DNA from: Rhodospirillales bacterium 69-11
Lineage (GTDB): Bacteria > Pseudomonadota > Alphaproteobacteria > Acetobacterales > Acetobacteraceae
DNA length: 64,000 nucleotides
Assembly (NCBI GenBank): GCA_001898425.1
Contig: MKTV01000045.1
Coordinates: 152,662 to 216,661, forward strand
Direction of reading: 5' to 3'
Shown here piece after piece: positions 1 through 13,562 of the stretch. Numbering within the stretch: the stretch's first letter is position 1; every line of letters begins with the position of its first letter. A program made the translations under genes and the position numbers. The notes under the pieces are model-generated. The model had not been told where the DNA came from and ran no database searches. It saw nothing but the letters and a program-made list of their open reading frames with translations.

Positions 1-495
1 CCGAAGAGCAAGATCCCGGACGTGGCCGGCTGGCTCCACGCGGAGGCGGTGGCCGCGGCGGAGCACGATGCGGGGCACGACCACGAAGGACACGGCCACG
101 AGGGACACGGGCACGAAGGACACGGCCACAAGGCGCACGGCCATGGCGGCACGGGACACGACCACGACCGCAACCGGCACGGTGCGGATGTCCAGGCCTT
201 CTGCATCACGCTGGAGGAGCCGCTGCCTTGGCAGGGGATCGGCACCTGGCTCGAGATGCTGGTCGCGACGCGAGGCGATGCGCTGCTGCGGATCAAGGGC
301 ATCCTGAACCTCGAGGGCCAGCCGAAACCGGTCGCGATCCACGGGGTGCAGCACGTGATGCACCCACCGACCCTGCTGCCGGACTGGCCGGAGGGCGACC
401 CGCGCACCAGCCGGCTGGTGTTCATCACCCGCGACCTGCCACGCGCCGCGATCGAGGACGGGCTGCGCGCCTTCGCCCAGGCGGCGCGAAGGTGA
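1..495 (+). CDS. CobW/YjiA-family GTP-dependent metal chaperone, C-terminal part (5' end outside window)
   Basis: The reading frame is open from base 1, so only the C-terminal ~164 residues are here. A His-rich stretch (about residues 20-58, repeating Gly-His-Gly-His-Glu units) is followed by a segment that fits the CobW C-terminal domain, including a TWLEM.. helix, RIKGIL and a conserved V.IHGVQH strand. COG0523/CobW proteins are G3E-family GTPases that deliver zinc, cobalt or other metals to target proteins; the His-rich linker is a typical metal-binding spacer. The GTPase domain with its Walker motifs lies upstream and cannot be checked, so the metal and target are unknown. The gene ends 60 nt before lpxB on the same strand. 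Confidence 0.85.
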   Translation, partial: PKSKIPDVAGWLHAEAVAAAEHDAGHDHEGHGHEGHGHEGHGHKAHGHGGTGHDHDRNRHGADVQAFCITLEEPLPWQGIGTWLEMLVATRGDALLRIKGILNLEGQPKPVAIHGVQHVMHPPTLLPDWPEGDPRTSRLVFITRDLPRAAIEDGLRAFAQAARR

Positions 496-555
496 CGGCA
501 TCCCCAGGCTCTCCCCTGAAGCGCGCGGCATGAACCGTTCGGGCGCGATCCCGCG

Positions 556-1692
556 ATGACGACGATCTACCTGATCGCGGGCGAGCAGAGCGGGGACGTG
601 TTGGGCGGGCGCCTGATGCGCGCGCTCGCGGCGGCGCGGCCGGACCTGCGCTTCGCCGGCATCGGCGGTGCCAACATGGCGGCGGAAGGCCTGGAGAGCC
701 TGTTTCCGATGCGCGAACTCGCGCTGATGGGCCTGCTCGAGGTTCTCCCGCAGCTTCACCGGCTACGCGCGCGCCTCGGCCAGACGGTGGCCGACATCGC
801 GGCGCGCCGTCCCGACGTGGTGGTGACGATCGACGCCCCCAGCTTCACCCACCGCGTGCTGCGCCGGATCGCCCCGCTGGGCATCCCGCGCGCGCATTAC
901 GTGGCGCCCCAGGTCTGGGCCTGGCGGGAGGGTCGCGTAAAGCACTACCCCGGATTGTGGGAACGGCTGCTTTGCCTGCTGCCCTTCGAGCCGGACTTCT
1001 TCGCCCGCCACGGCCTGCCGGCGGCGTTCGTGGGCCACCCGGTGCTGGAAAGCGGGGCCGATACCGGCGACGCGGCGCGATTCCGAGCGCGCCACGGCAT
1101 CCCGCGGGAGGCGCGCATCGTGACGTTCATGCCGGGCAGCCGCCGCACCGAGGTGTCCCGCCTGCTGCCCGTGCTTGCCGCTACGCTGCAGCGCCTGCCC
1201 GCCGGCATCGTCCCGGTGGTGCCGATCGCCGCCCCGGTCGCCGAGGCCGTGCGGGCCGGCGCCGCGGATTGGCGCGTGCCGCCGATCCTGGTGACCGAGA
1301 CGGCCGAGAAGCACGATGCCTTCGCCGCCTCCGCCGCCGCGCTGACCAAATCCGGCACGTCGACCCTGGAACTCGCGCTGGCGGGCGTGCCGATGGTGGT
1401 CGCCTACCGGGTGAACCCGGTCTCGGCCGCGATCGCGCGGCGCCTGATCAAGGTCCGCTACGCCTCCATCCTGAACATCATCGCGGAGCGCGAGGTCGTG
1501 CCGGAACGGCTGCAGCAGGACTGCACCCCGGACGAGCTGGCTCGGGTGCTGCGTGACCTGCTCGACGACCCGGCAGAGGCCGCGGCGCAACGGAGCGCGG
1601 TCGCGGGCCCGCTCGCATCGCTGAGGCCAGCAGGCGGCGTGCTGCCCTCGGAAGCCGCCGCGCGGGAAGTGCTGTCGCTGCTGCCGGGATAA
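556..1692 (+). CDS. lpxB: Lipid-A-disaccharide synthase
   Basis: LpxB (glycosyltransferase family 19) joins UDP-2,3-diacylglucosamine and lipid X into the lipid A disaccharide at the inner face of the cytoplasmic membrane. The 378-residue product has the usual family length and begins with the characteristic IYLIAGEQSGDVLGG segment. Further family motifs include APQVWAWREGR near residue 120, the FVGHPVLE segment and a TKSGTSTLE motif near residue 270. ATG at 556 is the only sensible start because it directly precedes the conserved N-terminus. Genes lpxA/lpxD are usually upstream of lpxB; here a CobW-type gene precedes it, so the cluster is not the standard one. Confidence 0.97.
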   Translation: MTTIYLIAGEQSGDVLGGRLMRALAAARPDLRFAGIGGANMAAEGLESLFPMRELALMGLLEVLPQLHRLRARLGQTVADIAARRPDVVVTIDAPSFTHRVLRRIAPLGIPRAHYVAPQVWAWREGRVKHYPGLWERLLCLLPFEPDFFARHGLPAAFVGHPVLESGADTGDAARFRARHGIPREARIVTFMPGSRRTEVSRLLPVLAATLQRLPAGIVPVVPIAAPVAEAVRAGAADWRVPPILVTETAEKHDAFAASAAALTKSGTSTLELALAGVPMVVAYRVNPVSAAIARRLIKVRYASILNIIAEREVVPERLQQDCTPDELARVLRDLLDDPAEAAAQRSAVAGPLASLRPAGGVLPSEAAAREVLSLLPG

Positions 1693-2021
1693 GAGGCGAG
1701 CGGCGTCGTGCCCATTCGGGCGCGCGACGGAACCACCGGCACTCGGGAGTCCGCAGCGCGGGGAGCGCCGCGCATGGCGCGCGGAATCGATCAGTCATCC
1801 AGCGCGTGCAACGATCGCCGCGAAAGACCCCGGCGACGTCCGCCACCCCGACTCCCGTCGCCCTCCGTGGCGCTCCGCATCTCCGTGGTGACTAAGGAGC
1901 CGGTCCGGGACCCACTGCAGCGGCAGGTCCGGGCCTACCCCGGCGGCGGGTCCGCGACCCAGCGTGAAGGCAGGTCCGGGCTCCACCGCGAAGCCACGTC
2001 CGGGAACTCGGCTCCGGCGAC
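1693..2021. other. Gene-free gap between convergent lpxB and gltD
   Basis: This 329-nt stretch separates the stop codons of lpxB and gltD. I see no credible gene. A 13-mer GGCAGGTCCGGGC occurs twice (starting near 1922 and 1970, 48 nt apart). There is no clear T-tailed terminator hairpin on either strand. Confidence 0.5.
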
Positions 2022-3473
2022 TCAGCGCGGCAGCGTGCTCGCCCCCATCAGCGCGAGATCGACCGCGCGGGCGCACTGCCGTCCTTCCCGGATGGCCCAG
2101 ACCACCAGCGACTGTCCGCGCCGCATGTCACCCGCCACGAACAGGTTCTCCCGCGAGGTCCGGTAGTCGACCGTGTTCGCGGCGACATTGCCGCGGGCAT
2201 CCAGCTCGACCGCCGCCTGCTCCAGCACGCTCCCGCGGCGCGGTCCCAGGAAGCCCATCGCCAGCAGCACGAGGTCCGCCCGCAGCGTGAAGTCGCTGCC
2301 ATGGATCTCCCGCAGCTGCATCCGTCCTTCGCCGGTGCGCACCCATTCGACCCTCACGCAGTCCAGCGCTTCCACCCGGCCGTTGCTGCCGCGCGCGGCC
2401 TTGGTGAGCACCCCCCACTCGCGCGCGCAGCCTTCCTCGTGCGCGTGGGAGGAGCGCAGCCGGTTCGGCCAGTCCGGCCAGACCAGCCCCTTGTCCTCGC
2501 GGACCGGCGGCTTGGACAGGATCTCGATCTGCGTGATCGAGGCCGCTCCCTGCCGCGCCGAGGTGCCGATGCAGTCCGACCCGGTGTCACCGCCGCCCAC
2601 CACCACCACGTGCTTGCCCTTGGCGGAGATCGTCCCCGCCGGGGCCGCGCGGTCCTCCGCGTCGCCCGCGTTGCGCTTGTTCTGCTGGGTCAGGAAGTCC
2701 ATCGCGTAGTGGATCCCGTCGAGCTCGCGGCCGGGCACGTCGAGGTTGCGCGGCCACTCCGCGCCGCCGGTGAGCACCACGGCATCATAGTCGGCCAGCA
2801 GCGCGTCGAGAGCGACGTCCTTGCCGATCTCGACGCCGGGACGGAAGGTGACCCCCTCCGCCTGCATCTGGCCGACCCGGCGATCGATCAGGTGCTTCTC
2901 CATCTTAAAGTCGGGGATCCCGTAGCGGAGCAGCCCGCCGATCCGGTCCTGCTTCTCGAACAGCGTCACGTCGTGGCCGGCGCGCGCGAGCTGCTGCGCG
3001 CAGGCCATCCCGGCCGGACCGGACCCCACGACCGCGACGCGCTTGCCGGTCTTGTGGGTCGGCGGGAGCGGCGCGATCCAGCCTTCCTCCCAGGCGCGGT
3101 CGACGATCGCGCACTCGATCGACTTGATGGTGACCGCGTTGTCGTCGATGTTCAGCGTGCAGCCCGCCTCGCACGGCGCCGGGCAGATGCGGCCGGTGAA
3201 CTCGGGGAAGTTGTTGGTGGAGTGCAGGTTGATTGCCGCCTGCTGCCACTGCGAGCGGTAGACCAGGTTGTTCCAGTCCGGGATCTGGTTCATCACCGGG
3301 CAGGCGCTGTGGCAGAACGGAATGCCGCAATCCATGCAGCGCGCCGCCTGCTCGCGCAGTGCCGGTTCGGGAAGCGGGGTGGTGAACTCCTTGAACGACT
3401 GCACGCGCAGTTCGGGCTTCTCGTAGCCGCGATCGCGCCGTTCGATCTCCAGGAATCCGGTCGGCTTGCCCAT
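2022..3473 (-). CDS. gltD: Glutamate synthase [NADPH] small (beta) subunit
   Basis: GltD passes electrons from NADPH through FAD and [4Fe-4S] clusters to GltB for glutamate formation. The 483-residue product starts [15 protein letters not shown]; a longer upstream reading is rejected because its first 37 residues are low-complexity and outside the family. A Cys cluster ([14 protein letters not shown], near residue 50) ligates an Fe-S cluster. Two dinucleotide-binding motifs follow, [12 protein letters not shown] near residue 150 and [13 protein letters not shown] near residue 290. The C-terminal [18 protein letters not shown] segment is typical of the family. The gene lies 201 nt downstream of gltB on the same strand, with two hairpins in the gap, so it may be partly uncoupled from gltB transcription. 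Confidence 0.97.
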   Translation of the reverse strand: MGKPTGFLEIERRDRGYEKPELRVQSFKEFTTPLPEPALREQAARCMDCGIPFCHSACPVMNQIPDWNNLVYRSQWQQAAINLHSTNNFPEFTGRICPAPCEAGCTLNIDDNAVTIKSIECAIVDRAWEEGWIAPLPPTHKTGKRVAVVGSGPAGMACAQQLARAGHDVTLFEKQDRIGGLLRYGIPDFKMEKHLIDRRVGQMQAEGVTFRPGVEIGKDVALDALLADYDAVVLTGGAEWPRNLDVPGRELDGIHYAMDFLTQQNKRNAGDAEDRAAPAGTISAKGKHVVVVGGGDTGSDCIGTSARQGAASITQIEILSKPPVREDKGLVWPDWPNRLRSSHAHEEGCAREWGVLTKAARGSNGRVEALDCVRVEWVRTGEGRMQLREIHGSDFTLRADLVLLAMGFLGPRRGSVLEQAAVELDARGNVAANTVDYRTSRENLFVAGDMRRGQSLVVWAIREGRQCARAVDLALMGASTLPR

Positions 3474-3619
3474 GGTCGGTCGTCCTTGCGTCTCGTCCGT
3501 TTCAGACGTTTCGTGTCGTGGGTCGCGTGGCGTGCGGTTCGGCGGGTGCGGCGTCCGTGTCATGCGCGGGGTTGGCCCGCGCACCCACGATTTCGCTGCG
3601 TGCAGCAGCGGAACGTCGT

Positions 3620-3648
3620 GGATCCCCGAGACGAGCTCGGGGACGACG
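3620..3648 (-). repeat. REP-like palindrome, copy 1
   Basis: A CCCCGAG/CTCGGGG stem with a 5-nt loop lies inside a GGATCC...GGACGACG frame. Read on the minus strand the unit runs from CGTCGTCC to GGATCC, the same outer frame as the repeats at 24092, 24185 and 61514. It lies between gltB and gltD. Confidence 0.6.
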
Positions 3649-3650
3649 AA

Positions 3651-3670
3651 GGGCGGGCGACCGCCCGCCC
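3651..3670 (-). terminator. Strong hairpin just downstream of gltB
   Basis: An 8-bp GC-only stem (GGGCGGGC/GCCCGCCC) with a 4-nt loop begins 5 nt after the gltB stop codon on the minus strand. Only a weak T-tract follows (CTTCGTCG), so it could be an attenuator or an mRNA-stabilising stem rather than a full terminator. Confidence 0.45.
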
Positions 3671-3674
3671 TTGG

Positions 3675-8312
<4,638 letters not shown>

Positions 8313-8405
8313 CTCGGGTCTCTGTCTCTTGGCGCCGGGGCGTCCCGGTGCACTGTACAACCGTCGCGCCGGGGTGCGGGGTTTTGCCCGTCCCGGCCCA
8401 GCGAG

Positions 8406-8438
8406 GCAATATTGCTGCCGGAAATGACCCTAGGTCAT
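8406..8438. promoter_or_regulatory. Two palindromes upstream of gltB (candidate operators)
   Basis: A perfect 10-bp palindrome GCAATATTGC (8406-8415) is followed by ATGACC-CTA-GGTCAT (8424-8438). Both lie in the 258-nt divergent gap between gltB and the substrate-binding protein gene, about 100-125 nt from the gltB start. A binding protein cannot be named. Confidence 0.35.
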
Positions 8439-8510
8439 GCCGGAGGTTGCCCGCAAGGCGGGAGGAGCAGCCCTGGTATTCCGCACCATCCCGCCATAAG
8501 ATTTCGGCGA

Positions 8511-8552
8511 CGCCGAACGGCGCAATCGAAAACGCCGAATGGCGCAACGAAA
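8511..8552 (+). repeat. Two direct repeats ahead of the liv operon
   Basis: Two ~20-nt units of the form CGCCGAAyGGCGCAA(T)CGAAA lie at 8511-8531 and 8533-8552. They end 18 nt before the start codon of the substrate-binding protein gene. Each contains a small CGCC/GGCG stem. The place suits a regulator or an mRNA leader structure. Confidence 0.45.
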
Positions 8553-8570
8553 CGGGGGAACTGAACGCTC

Positions 8571-9725
8571 ATGAAACGCAGAACGCTGGCGCTGGTCGCA
8601 GGCCTCGCCGTCGCCACGCTCGTCTCGCCTGCAACCCTCGTTCACCCCGCCCAGGCCGCCGATCCGATCAAGGTCGGCATGCTGTTCCCGCAGAGCGGCG
8701 GCGCCGGCGACGACGGCCAGCGCGTCACCCGCGCCGTGCAGGTCATGGCGGAGCTCATCAACGCGCAGGGAGGCGTGCTGGGGCGGCCGCTTCAGGTGAT
8801 CGTACGCGACGACGAAAGCACGCCGGCCGTCGGCGTCGCCAAGGCCAACGAGCTGATCGGCGAAGGCGTCTCCGTGGTGATCGAGGGCTACAACAGCCCG
8901 GTCACGCTTGCGATCCAGCCGGTGCTCGCCCGCGCCGGCATCATGGACATCACCGCGATCTCCAAGGCCGACCCGATCCTGGCCGGCACCGGCAACAAGC
9001 TCGCGGTGCGCACCAACAGCTCCAACGCCATGGATGCGGCGGCGATCGCCCAGGCGATCATGAAGATGAAGGCGCACAAGATCGGCTTCGCCACGCAGAA
9101 CGACGCCTACGGCAACGGCGCCCAGGCGGCGATGGAAGGCGAACTCAAGAAGGCCAACTGGGACTACCAGGTGGTCAGCCAGCAGGGCTTCAGCTTCACC
9201 GCGACCGATTTCCGCGTGGCCGTCACCGCGCTGAAGGACGCGAAGCCCGACGTGGTGGTGGTGACCAACTCCTCCGCGTCATCCGGGATGCCCGCCTTCC
9301 TCCAGCAATACGCGCAGGCGCAGGTCGGCGTGCCGCTGATCGCCGCAGTCGGCACGATCTCCCCGCAGGTGCTGGAGGTCGCGGGGCCCGCCGCCAACGG
9401 GGTGGTCAGCGCCGACATCTACTTCGCCGACGTCGAGCCCTTCGCCTCCAACCCCGCCAACAAGGCCTTCGTCGCCGCCCTCGATAAGGACGGGAAGGTC
9501 AAGGCCGACAAGTTCACCGCGCTCGGCGCCGTCGCGCTGCAGGTCTGGGCGATCGCGGCCAACCAGGTGAAGAGCCTGGAAAAGGACAAGGTCGCCGGCG
9601 CGATCCGCGGCCACACCATCCCCGGCACGATCTTCGGCGACGCGACCTTCGCCGACAACGGCCAGATGCAGGCCCGCTACTTCCCGGTGGTGGTGCGTGA
9701 CGGCAAGCTCGTGGTCCAGCCATGA
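8571..9725 (+). CDS. Branched-chain amino acid-type ABC transporter substrate-binding protein
   Basis: This 384-residue periplasmic protein belongs to the Leu/Ile/Val-binding family (Peripla_BP_6). A classic signal peptide (MKRRTLALVAGLAVATLVSP, cleavage expected after HPAQA, about residue 30) is followed by the family start DPIKVGMLFPQSGG. The first lobe has the usual LINAQGGVLGRPLQVIVRDDE segment. It is the first gene of a five-gene transport operon with the two ATPases and two permeases of one system. The real ligand may be an amino acid, urea, amide or aromatic acid; the sequence alone does not tell. Confidence 0.9.
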   Translation: MKRRTLALVAGLAVATLVSPATLVHPAQAADPIKVGMLFPQSGGAGDDGQRVTRAVQVMAELINAQGGVLGRPLQVIVRDDESTPAVGVAKANELIGEGVSVVIEGYNSPVTLAIQPVLARAGIMDITAISKADPILAGTGNKLAVRTNSSNAMDAAAIAQAIMKMKAHKIGFATQNDAYGNGAQAAMEGELKKANWDYQVVSQQGFSFTATDFRVAVTALKDAKPDVVVVTNSSASSGMPAFLQQYAQAQVGVPLIAAVGTISPQVLEVAGPAANGVVSADIYFADVEPFASNPANKAFVAALDKDGKVKADKFTALGAVALQVWAIAANQVKSLEKDKVAGAIRGHTIPGTIFGDATFADNGQMQARYFPVVVRDGKLVVQP

Positions 9726-9752
9726 CGGAGCGGCGGTGAGCGGCAGCCAGCC

Positions 9753-10568
9753 GTGACGGCGCGTGCGGGGGCCGACACGACGGCGGAGGACAGGTCCGCC
9801 GGCAGCGCCCCCCGGCTCGAGGTCCGCAACCTCTCGGTCCGGTTCGGCGGGTTCCGCGCCCTCTCCGACGTGTCCTGGGCCGTGCAGGGCGGCCAGATCC
9901 TGGGGATCATCGGTCCGAACGGCGCGGGGAAGAGCACCTGCTTCAATGCGGTGACCAACATGGTCCGGCACGAGGGGCAGGTGTTCCTCGACGGCGCGGA
10001 GGTGACCGACCTGCCGCCGCACCGGCTGGCCGCGCGCGGCCTGCACCGCACCTTCCAGCAGAACGCGTTCTTCGCCGGCATTCCGGTGCTGGAGAACATG
10101 ACGGGCGCGCTGCTGCGGAGCACCGGCACCGGCCTCGCCGCCTCCGTTCTGCTGCCGTGGGTGGAGCACCGCCGCCGTCGCGCGGCCGAGGACCAGGCGC
10201 GCGCGCTGCTGCGCCGCTTCGCCGTTCCCGAGGGTCTGCACACTTTGCCGCCCGGCTCGCTGCCCTACGGCACGCAGCGAATGCTCTCGATCGCGCTCGC
10301 CTACGCGGAGGGGACGCGCGCCCTGCTGCTGGACGAGCCCGCCGCGGGGCTGGGCGGGCCGGACATGGAGAAACTTGCCGAGACCCTGGCCGCATTGCGG
10401 GCGGAGGGCATCGGCATCGTGCTGATCGAGCATCACATGGACCTGGTGATGGACCTCGCCGACCATCTGGTCGTGCTGGAGACCGGTGCGGTACTCGCCG
10501 ACGGACCACCGGCGGCGGTCCAGTCCGATCCCAGGGTGCTGGAAGCCTATCTGGGACGCGCCGCATGA
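9753..10568 (+). CDS. livG: ABC transporter ATP-binding protein, LivG type
   Basis: This 271-residue ATPase energises the importer. Walker A is GPNGAGKS (residues 54-61), Walker B ends LLLDEPAAGL, and the switch histidine lies in IEHHMDLVM. The signature reads LPYGTQRM rather than LSGGQ, which is within the LivG-type range (usually L.YG.QR). The start is GTG at 9753, preceded by a ~20-residue non-conserved leader; no ATG is available nearby. It follows the binding-protein gene by 27 nt. The next gene, livF, is unusually far away (352 nt), separated by palindromic repeats. Confidence 0.9.
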   Translation: MTARAGADTTAEDRSAGSAPRLEVRNLSVRFGGFRALSDVSWAVQGGQILGIIGPNGAGKSTCFNAVTNMVRHEGQVFLDGAEVTDLPPHRLAARGLHRTFQQNAFFAGIPVLENMTGALLRSTGTGLAASVLLPWVEHRRRRAAEDQARALLRRFAVPEGLHTLPPGSLPYGTQRMLSIALAYAEGTRALLLDEPAAGLGGPDMEKLAETLAALRAEGIGIVLIEHHMDLVMDLADHLVVLETGAVLADGPPAAVQSDPRVLEAYLGRAA

Positions 10569-10585
10569 GCTCGCACCGAGGGGGG

Positions 10586-10707
10586 AGTCCCCCTCTCCCC
10601 TCGCGGGAGAGGGCCGGGGTGAGGGGGCGAGCGGGCCGCACGCACCGTCGCGCGCCACCCCCCACTATCCCCGCCCCCCAACCCCCTCCCGCAAGGGGAT
10701 GGGGGGT
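10586..10707. repeat. Composite palindromic repeat, copy A, between livG and livF
   Basis: A ~120-bp unit starts AGTCCCCCTCTCCCC and contains a 9-bp hairpin (CCCTCTCCC/GGGAGAGGG). It closes with a second, inverted version of the same core (CTCCCGCAAGGGGA). The two cores flank a spacer containing GCACGCACCGTCGCGCGCCA. The same unit recurs at 10742, and a single core occurs at 58636. Confidence 0.75.
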
Positions 10708-10741
10708 ATCGTACCGCGCGTGTGGCCGGGCGTACCTCCTG

Positions 10742-10860
10742 AGTCCCCCTCTCCCCTCGCGGGAGAGGGCCGGGGTGAGCGGGCGGCCGGGGCGCACGCA
10801 CCGTCGCGCGCCATCCCCCGACGCCGCCGCCCCCCAACTCCCTCCCGCAAGGGGAGAGGG
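10742..10860. repeat. Composite palindromic repeat, copy B, between livG and livF
   Basis: This is a direct repeat of the unit at 10586, with the same first hairpin core, the same GCACGCACCGTCGCGCGCCA spacer word and the same inverted closing core (CTCCCGCAAGGGGAGAGGG). Together the two copies fill the 352-nt gap 10569-10920, which has no gene of its own. The frame of livF stays open back through the repeats, but that stretch is repeat sequence, not conserved protein. Confidence 0.75.
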
Positions 10861-10920
10861 AGCATCGTGCGTCGTGCGGCATCCGTGCCCGGCTTGCCAC
10901 CTCTACGCCCCGAGCACCTC

Positions 10921-11664
10921 ATGCCGCTCGTGACGCCGGCGCTCGCCGTTTCTGGTCTGTCCGTCGCCTACGGCGCGGCCGAACCCGCGGTCTCCGTGCC
11001 GGAGCTCGGGTTGCCGCCCGGCACGCTCGCCGGGGTGGTCGGCGCGAACGGCGCTGGCAAGACGACCCTGGTGAACGGCATCGTCGGCTGGTCCCGCGGC
11101 CCCGCCCGGGTCACGGGCAGCGTCCGCCTGGACGGCGTCGATCTCGGCCCCCTCCCGGTGCACGAACGCGTCCGCCGCGGCCTGTTGCTGGTCCCGGAAG
11201 GCCTCGCCGTCTTCGGCACCATGAGCGTGGAGGAGAACCTGCGCGCGACCCGCCCGCACGGCGCCGAAGCCGCGGCGCGCGCGTTCCCGGTCGACCGCGT
11301 CTTCACCCTGTTCCCCCGGCTCGCCGAACGCCGCCGCAATCGCGCCGCCCAGCTGTCCGGCGGGGAACGCCAGATGCTGGCGATCGGCCGTGCGCTACGC
11401 CTCGGGCCGCGCGTGCTGCTGCTCGACGAGCCCTCGATCGGCCTCGCGCCGCGCCTGGTGTCGACCCTGCTCGAGGCGATCCGCCGCCTGGTCGACGAGG
11501 GCCTGACCGTACTGCTGGTCGAACAGAACGTCCGTGCGGCGATGGAGGTGGTGGATCACCTCTATCTGCTCGAGCGCGGGCGGGTCATCGCCGACGGCCC
11601 GATCGCCGCGATGCGCGACGACCCGCGCATCGTCGAGGCCTATCTCGGGAGCGTCCGCCCATGA
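10921..11664 (+). CDS. livF: ABC transporter ATP-binding protein, LivF type
   Basis: This is the second ATPase of the importer, 247 residues. Walker A is GANGAGKT (residues 41-48), the signature is LSGGERQMLAIGRAL and Walker B is VLLLDEPSIGLAP. The ATG at 10921 is chosen because family similarity starts right after it (LAVSGLSVAYG); a longer in-frame reading upstream would translate the palindromic repeats. The stop codon overlaps the livH start (ATGA), so the two are translationally coupled. Confidence 0.92.
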   Translation: MPLVTPALAVSGLSVAYGAAEPAVSVPELGLPPGTLAGVVGANGAGKTTLVNGIVGWSRGPARVTGSVRLDGVDLGPLPVHERVRRGLLLVPEGLAVFGTMSVEENLRATRPHGAEAAARAFPVDRVFTLFPRLAERRRNRAAQLSGGERQMLAIGRALRLGPRVLLLDEPSIGLAPRLVSTLLEAIRRLVDEGLTVLLVEQNVRAAMEVVDHLYLLERGRVIADGPIAAMRDDPRIVEAYLGSVRP

Positions 11665-12527
11665 ACGTCCCCCAGCAGCTCGCCAACGGGCTGATCATGG
11701 GCCACGCCTACGCACTCACCGCCATCGGCTGGACCCTGCTGCTCGGAGCCGCCCGCCTGGTCAATTTCGGCCACGGCCAGATGTACATGCTGGGCGCCTT
11801 CATCGCCTGGTGGGCCATGAGCGCGTTCGGCCTGTCCTACTGGGCGGCGATCCCGGTGGCGATCCTGGCCGGCGCGGTGCTGGGCGCGCTGATGCAGCGT
11901 GCCATGCTGCGCCTCACGCTGCAGCAGAACCTGGTCAGCCTGATGATCGTCACGCTGGGCTTCGGCCAGATCGTCGAGGGGGCGGCAGGCCTTGCCTTCG
12001 GCGTCAGGCCGCAGACCCTGGCGAGCCCGCTGAACGCGATCACCCTGCATGTCGGGCCGGTGCTGCTCACCGCGCAGGACCTGCTGGTGGTGGTCGCCAC
12101 GATTTTGATGTTCCTGCTGCTGCACGTGGTGATGGGCCGCGGGCTGGTCGGCTCCTGGGTGCGGATGGTGGCCGAGGACCCGCGGCTGACCCAGCTCGCC
12201 GGGGTGAACGTGGCCGGCGTCTATCTCGGCATCTTCGCGTTCGAGGGTGCGGCCGTGGCCCTCGCGGCCACGCTGGTCGCGCCGCGCACGCCGATCATCA
12301 CCTCCATGGGATTCGACGAGGTGATCATGACCTTCGTCGTCGTCGTGCTGGGCGGCATCGGCTCCGTCGGCGGATCGTACCTCGCGGGTCTCGCGCTTGG
12401 CCTGTTCTCCGCCTTCTTCGGCGCCCTGGTCGCGCCGGCCTACACGACCGCGGCGGCCTTCCTGATCATGATCCCGATTATGGTGCTGCGCCCCGGCGGC
12501 CTCGCAGCCGGCGGAGGAAGGCGATGA
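11661..12527 (+). CDS. livH: Branched-chain amino acid-type ABC transporter permease, LivH type
   Basis: This 288-residue inner-membrane permease has about eight hydrophobic segments. It begins QQLANGLIMGHAYALTAIGWTLLLG and contains the family motif RLVNFGHGQMYMLGAF. A late FVVVVLGGIGSVGGSYLAGLALG segment is the conserved EAA-like cytoplasmic loop region. It overlaps livF at its start and livM at its end (ATGA both times), as expected for one transport complex. Confidence 0.93.
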   Translation: MNVPQQLANGLIMGHAYALTAIGWTLLLGAARLVNFGHGQMYMLGAFIAWWAMSAFGLSYWAAIPVAILAGAVLGALMQRAMLRLTLQQNLVSLMIVTLGFGQIVEGAAGLAFGVRPQTLASPLNAITLHVGPVLLTAQDLLVVVATILMFLLLHVVMGRGLVGSWVRMVAEDPRLTQLAGVNVAGVYLGIFAFEGAAVALAATLVAPRTPIITSMGFDEVIMTFVVVVLGGIGSVGGSYLAGLALGLFSAFFGALVAPAYTTAAAFLIMIPIMVLRPGGLAAGGGRR

Positions 12528-13486
12528 TCCGCCTGCTGCTCTGGCTGGCCCTTGCGGTGGCCGGCTACTTCGTGCCCGCCGCGCTGGGCGGGACCACGCT
12601 CGTCTACAACACGCTGGTGGTGACGGCGATCTTTGCCGTGATGGCGTACGGGCAGGACATCGTGCTGTCCGACCTGGGCGAGGTCAGCCTTGCCCACACC
12701 GCCTTCTTCGCCGCCGGCGCCTATGCGGCGGGGATCCTCGCGGTCGATCACGGCTGGAATGCCTGGGCGACGCTGCTGGCGGCCGGCGGCGCGGCCCTTG
12801 TGCTCGCCGTCGTCCTGGGCCTGATCACGCTGCGCACGCGCGAGTTCGCGTTCAGCCTGGTGACCTACGCGGCCAACGTCGTGTGTTTCACGATTTGCTA
12901 CAACTGGACGGCGCTGGGCGGGTCGGACGGGTTCGTGGGCGTGCCCCCGCTCGACCTGTCGCTGCCTGGGCTGACTCTCGCGCCGATGACCAACAAGGAT
13001 CTGTGGCCCTACGCCTACGGCCTGCTGCTGCTCGCGCTGTATTTCGTCGCGCGGTTCCGCCGGTCGAAGCTGGGCCACGCCGCGCTGATGGTGCACATGA
13101 ACGCGCCGCTCGCGATCATGAGCGGGCTCGATCCGCTGCGCGTGCGGCTGATGGTGTTCCTGGTCTCAGCTCCGCTCACCGCGGCGGGTGGGTGGCTCTA
13201 CGCCTATCAGCGCGCCTATGTCGGGCCGGACCTGTTCGAGACCTACTTCCTGGTGCTGATGCTGACCGCGGTCGTGCTGGTCGGGCGCCGCGTCCTGCTG
13301 GGGCCGCTGATCGGCGTGGCCGTGCTGATGGCGCAGAAGAGCTTCTTCAGCTTCGGCGCCTATGCCGACAAGATCGTTCTCGGCGCCTTGCTGGTGATCG
13401 TGCTCTGCGGCTTCCCGGGCGGCATCGTCAGCCTGGTGGACGCGGGTCGGGCGCGCGCCCGGCCTCGCCCGGTGGTCCGGTCCTAG
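12524..13486 (+). CDS. livM: Branched-chain amino acid-type ABC transporter permease, LivM type
   Basis: The second permease has 320 residues and about nine to ten membrane segments. It has the LivM pattern of early AVMAYGQDIVLSDLGEVSLAHTAFFAAGAYAAG, mid-protein LRTREFAFSLVTYA, and late VGRRVLLGPLIGVAVL. The family's usual C-terminal half begins with PLTAAGGWLYAYQRAYVGPD here. It overlaps livH by 4 nt and is the last gene of the operon. A short GC-rich inverted repeat (CGGGGG/CCCCCG, 13510-13529) follows the stop. Confidence 0.92.
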   Translation: MIRLLLWLALAVAGYFVPAALGGTTLVYNTLVVTAIFAVMAYGQDIVLSDLGEVSLAHTAFFAAGAYAAGILAVDHGWNAWATLLAAGGAALVLAVVLGLITLRTREFAFSLVTYAANVVCFTICYNWTALGGSDGFVGVPPLDLSLPGLTLAPMTNKDLWPYAYGLLLLALYFVARFRRSKLGHAALMVHMNAPLAIMSGLDPLRVRLMVFLVSAPLTAAGGWLYAYQRAYVGPDLFETYFLVLMLTAVVLVGRRVLLGPLIGVAVLMAQKSFFSFGAYADKIVLGALLVIVLCGFPGGIVSLVDAGRARARPRPVVRS

Positions 13487-13562
13487 CCGCGGGCGGCGGT
13501 CGGGCGCCTCGGGGGAGTGCAGCCCCCCGGTCGCCGCGACCGCCTTCCCGGGGTTGGCGCCA

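Noticed and set aside
1861-1895. Another copy of the 47.2-kb element (CTCCGTGG words)
   Set aside because: Only two short words match; no inverted partner was found nearby.
10486-11664. An N-terminally extended LivF
   Set aside because: The extra residues translate the palindromic repeats ([12 protein letters not shown]-like words) and have no ABC-family content.
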